Shown here one piece after another: positions 60,947 to 64,000 of a DNA stretch of 64,000 bases (the first letter of the stretch is position 1; each line of letters begins with the position of its first letter). The stretch is from Methylovorus glucosotrophus. GTDB taxonomy: Bacteria; Pseudomonadota; Gammaproteobacteria; Burkholderiales; Methylophilaceae. The stretch covers positions 186,001-250,000 of the forward strand of contig NZ_VMSE01000001.1 in the NCBI RefSeq assembly GCF_009858335.1, given 5' to 3'. Under the pieces are notes generated by a model, which was not told where the DNA came from, searched no databases, and saw nothing but the letters and a program-made list of their open reading frames with translations. The position numbers were made by a program, and so were the translations under genes.

Positions 60947-62119
60947 ATGAAATCCAATGTAAAACACATACGCCTGTCAGCCATATTGCTGATATTGATC
61001 GCTGGGAATGCGCTCCTGGCAGGATGTCATCAGGGAGGCGCGCCCGCACAAACCTCTTCAGGCGCGGCACAGGTTGAAGTCGTGACAGTTCAGCCGCAGT
61101 CGGTCAATCTGACGACCGAACTGCCCGGACGCACTTCACCTTTCCTGGTGTCGGAGGTACGTCCACAGGTTGGCGGCATTCTGCAGAAACGCTTGTTTGT
61201 AGAGGGCGCTGATGTGAAAGCTGGTCAGCCCTTGTATCAAATTGATCCGGCGACTTATAAGGCGACACTGGATAGTGCGCAGGCCAGCCTGAACAAGGCC
61301 GAGGCCAATCTGGTGGCGGCAAAGAGCAAGGCAACGCGCTATGGTGAATTGTCGACCATACAGGCCGTCAGCAAACAGGATCTGGAAGACGCCCAATCCT
61401 CGCTGGGACAAGGGCGGGCGGATGTGGATGTTGCCAAGGCAGCCTTGCAGACCGCGAGAATCAACCTGGGATTCACCAGCGTCATCGCCCCGATTTCTGG
61501 TCGCGTGGCCAAGTCCAATGTTACGCCAGGGGCGCTGGTGACCGCCAACCAGGAGACCGCGCTGACCACCATTCAGCAGCTTGATCCCATCTATGTGGAT
61601 GTAACCCAATCCAGTGCCGAACTGTTAAGGCTGCGTCATCAATGGGAAAGCGGTCTGCTGAAAAAGGCGGGTGAAAATCAGGCCGCAGTAAAACTGGTCC
61701 TCGAAGATGGCAGCACTTATAGCCTGAACGGCAAGCTTGCCTTTACCGATATTACCGTGAGCCAGACCACTGGCACCGTCACCCTGCGTGCGGTCTTCCC
61801 TAACCCCAAGGGCGTATTGCTGCCCGGTATGTATGTGCGTGCCGTGCTGGAACAAGGCGTGGATGACAGTGCCATCCTCGTGCCTCAAGGCAGCGTGAGC
61901 CGCGACTCCAAAGGTAATCCCACCGTGTTTGTTCTGCGGGATGGCAAGGTGGAAATCCGCAATATCGAGGCAGACCAGACCCATGGTGATCAATGGCTGG
62001 TGCATAAAGGCCTGAATGCCGGTGATCAGGTGATTGTGAGCGGCTTGCAAAAGATACGTCCGGGCATGCCGGCACAGGTGGTTTCGCCCAATAAAACCAG
62101 CGCTAGCAAGCAAATCTAG
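60947..62119 (+). CDS. RND efflux adaptor lipoprotein 2 (AcrA class)
   Basis: 390 residues from the ATG at 60947 with AAGGA nine bases upstream. Lipoprotein signal ends LLAGC (Cys about 25). Body: ELPGRTSPFLVSEVRPQVGGILQKRLFVEGADVKAGQPLYQIDPATYKA, alpha-hairpin, then GFTSVIAPISGRVAKSNVTPGALV, a pattern close to E. coli AcrA and MexA. Couples the AcrB-like pump that follows after nine bases. Confidence 0.93.
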   Translation: MKSNVKHIRLSAILLILIAGNALLAGCHQGGAPAQTSSGAAQVEVVTVQPQSVNLTTELPGRTSPFLVSEVRPQVGGILQKRLFVEGADVKAGQPLYQIDPATYKATLDSAQASLNKAEANLVAAKSKATRYGELSTIQAVSKQDLEDAQSSLGQGRADVDVAKAALQTARINLGFTSVIAPISGRVAKSNVTPGALVTANQETALTTIQQLDPIYVDVTQSSAELLRLRHQWESGLLKKAGENQAAVKLVLEDGSTYSLNGKLAFTDITVSQTTGTVTLRAVFPNPKGVLLPGMYVRAVLEQGVDDSAILVPQGSVSRDSKGNPTVFVLRDGKVEIRNIEADQTHGDQWLVHKGLNAGDQVIVSGLQKIRPGMPAQVVSPNKTSASKQI

Positions 62120-62128
62120 GGGCTGATC

Positions 62129-64000
62129 ATGTCAAAATTCTTTATTGATCGTCCCATTTTTGCCTGGGTGATCGCCATCGTGATCATGCTGGCGGGCGTG
62201 CTTGCCATCCGCTCGCTGCCGATTGCCCAATACCCAATGATTGCCCCGCCCGCGGTTTCCATTACGGCCACTTATCCGGGCGCGTCAGCCAAAGCGGTGG
62301 AAGACAGCGTCACGCAGGTGATCGAGCAAAAGATGAAAGGTATTGATCACCTGACATATATGTCATCCACCAGTGACTCATCTGGTAGCGTGACCATTAC
62401 CCTTACCTTTGATGCAGGCACCAATCCTGATATTGCCCAGGTGCAGGTGCAGAACAAACTGGCGCTAGCGACGCCGCTATTGCCAGAAGATGTGCAGCGG
62501 CAGGGGGTGCAAGTCGCCAAGGCTTCCAGCAACTTCCTGATGGTGGTGGGCTTTATTTCCGAAGACAACAGCATGTCCAATATCGACCTCGGCGATTATG
62601 TCGGTTCGAATATCCAGGACATACTCAGTCGCGTGAATGGCGTAGGGGATACCCAGCTGTTCGGCAGCAAATATGCCATGCGCATCTGGCTGGATCCTGC
62701 CAAGTTGCATAACTATGCCCTGACCCCAGCGGATATCAGCGCCGCCATCACAGCACAAAATGCCCAGGTGTCGGCAGGTCAGATTGGGGGCATGCCCGCC
62801 ACTCAAGGGCAGGCCTTGAACGCGACAGTGACGGCGCAAAGCCGCCTGCAGACCCCGGAGCAGTTCGGCGACATTCTTCTGAAAAGTACCACGGATGGCG
62901 CGGCTGTGAGGCTGCGTGATGTTGCCCGTGTAGAACTGGGTGGCGAAAGTTATGATGTGGTGGCCCGCTATAACGGCAAACCGGCCACAGGTCTGGCGAT
63001 CAAGCTCGCCACGGGTGCCAATGCGCTGGATACGGCAGAAGCTGTCAAAGCCAAACTGGCCGAACTGGAGCCTTTGTTTCCGCAAGGCATGAAAGCGGTG
63101 CTGCCGTATGACACCACTCCCTTTGTCAAAATTTCGATAGAAGAAGTGGTGAAAACACTGATCGAAGCCATTGTTCTGGTGTTCATCGTGATGTATGTGT
63201 TCTTGCAGAATTTTCGCGCCACTCTTATCCCGACCATTGCTGTTCCCGTGGTGCTGCTTGGCACGTTTGGCGTGCTGGCTGCAGCAGGTTTCTCTATCAA
63301 CACGCTCACCATGTTTGCCATGGTGCTGGCGATCGGCTTACTGGTCGATGATGCGATTGTGGTGGTCGAGAACGTAGAGCGGGTGATGCAGGAAGAAGGG
63401 CTATCACCGAAGGAGGCCACACGCCGTTCCATGGAGCAAATCACGGGGGCCTTGATCGGTATTGCCCTGGTGCTTTCCGCGGTATTTGTGCCCATGGCAT
63501 TTTTCGGTGGCTCCACCGGCGTGATTTATCGCCAGTTCTCCATCACCATCGTGTCGGCCATGGCGCTTTCCGTGCTGGTGGCATTGATACTGACCCCCGC
63601 CTTGTGCGCCACTTTGCTCAAGCCCCATCGTCATGGCGACACAAAACGCAGCCTGGCCAGCCGATTGTTCGGCGGTTTCAATCGTGGTGTTGAACGTACA
63701 ACCAGGCTGAATCAATCCTTGGTAAGACGCATGCTGAATGGTCTGGGCCGCTATGGTCTGGTGTATGGCCTGATCGTGTTGGTCATGGGCGTGCTCTTTA
63801 CGCTCTTGCCTTCGTCTTTCTTGCCGGATGAGGATCAGGGCATTCTGTTTACCCAGGTGATATTGCCAGCAGGCGCCACCACCGAGCGCACCCAAGCTGT
63901 ATTGCAGCAAGTGGAACGGCATTTTCTGCAAGATCAGAAAGAAGCGGTTAAATCGGTGTTTACCGTATCCGGCTTCAGTTTCGGCGGTAGCGGGCAAAAC
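62129..64000 (+). CDS. RND efflux pump 2 (AcrB class), cut by the window end
   Basis: The frame opens at the ATG at 62129 (AGGGG upstream) and is open to the last base, giving 624 of an expected 1040 or so residues. [20 protein letters not shown] (TM1), the porter domain, [19 protein letters not shown] with the TM4 relay aspartates, and [10 protein letters not shown] at the window edge are very close to AcrB/MexB. Whether an outer-membrane factor gene follows cannot be seen; the first RND operon has one. Confidence 0.94.
   Translation, partial: MSKFFIDRPIFAWVIAIVIMLAGVLAIRSLPIAQYPMIAPPAVSITATYPGASAKAVEDSVTQVIEQKMKGIDHLTYMSSTSDSSGSVTITLTFDAGTNPDIAQVQVQNKLALATPLLPEDVQRQGVQVAKASSNFLMVVGFISEDNSMSNIDLGDYVGSNIQDILSRVNGVGDTQLFGSKYAMRIWLDPAKLHNYALTPADISAAITAQNAQVSAGQIGGMPATQGQALNATVTAQSRLQTPEQFGDILLKSTTDGAAVRLRDVARVELGGESYDVVARYNGKPATGLAIKLATGANALDTAEAVKAKLAELEPLFPQGMKAVLPYDTTPFVKISIEEVVKTLIEAIVLVFIVMYVFLQNFRATLIPTIAVPVVLLGTFGVLAAAGFSINTLTMFAMVLAIGLLVDDAIVVVENVERVMQEEGLSPKEATRRSMEQITGALIGIALVLSAVFVPMAFFGGSTGVIYRQFSITIVSAMALSVLVALILTPALCATLLKPHRHGDTKRSLASRLFGGFNRGVERTTRLNQSLVRRMLNGLGRYGLVYGLIVLVMGVLFTLLPSSFLPDEDQGILFTQVILPAGATTERTQAVLQQVERHFLQDQKEAVKSVFTVSGFSFGGSGQN

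Overview
The window is about 57% GC by eye and very gene-dense: 59 protein-coding genes (two cut by the window edges), with no RNA genes, insertion sequences, phage genes or CRISPR arrays seen. The clearest taxonomic clue is a complete mxaRSACKL operon (37220-42529), the accessory set for periplasmic PQQ-methanol dehydrogenase. With the Gram-negative RND pumps, outer-membrane barrels and Che gene order, it suggests a betaproteobacterial methylotroph, probably family Methylophilaceae (inference; no rRNA or marker gene is present).

Layout. 1-9154: a cut-off PAS sensor with a solute-binding domain, a YgjP-type metallopeptidase-like protein, a PAS-GGDEF cyclase, a divergent GlxA-type regulator/SDR pair, a DUF2798 protein, two tiny genes, a ChaN-like protein and a PAS-PAS-GGDEF-EAL protein. 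9202-15613: TetR regulator divergent from a complete RND efflux operon (adaptor, pump, outer-membrane factor), with a 38-bp near-perfect palindrome between them. 15978-33382: a large chemotaxis locus (soluble MCP, CheY, STAS, CheA, then three MCP-CheW pairs, CheR, CheD, CheB and a GAF-PAS-GGDEF-EAL protein). The third MCP is soluble and carries a fourfold 90-residue HAMP-like array. 33414-37167: an ArnT/PMT-type glycosyltransferase and a LysR/quinone-oxidoreductase pair. 37220-42529: mxaRSACKL. 42666-44544: Rnk, LysR and a small membrane protein. 44634-51574: a tightly packed seven-gene operon of unclear purpose (isochorismatase-like hydrolase, YtcJ-like amidohydrolase, MFS exporter, two XapX proteins, a secreted stand-alone M17 N-terminal domain, an alginate-export-like barrel). 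51714-56935: NmrA-like, pirin, LysR, AraC, OhrR-like MarR and a catalase-family peroxidase. 57187-59918: EAL and GGDEF genes in tandem. 60160-64000: a second TetR/RND locus, cut by the window end.

How the parts fit. Three themes recur: signalling (chemotaxis plus five complete c-di-GMP enzymes and one cut-off sensor), export and stress (two RND pumps with their own TetR repressors, MFS exporter, peroxidase with a thiol-type MarR sensor) and C1 metabolism (mxa accessory operon without the structural genes mxaFJGI in view). The most interesting unexplained signals are the seven-gene operon, the poly-HAMP receptor built by tandem duplication, and a pair of matching palindromes upstream of mxaR and of the small membrane protein at 44155-44544.
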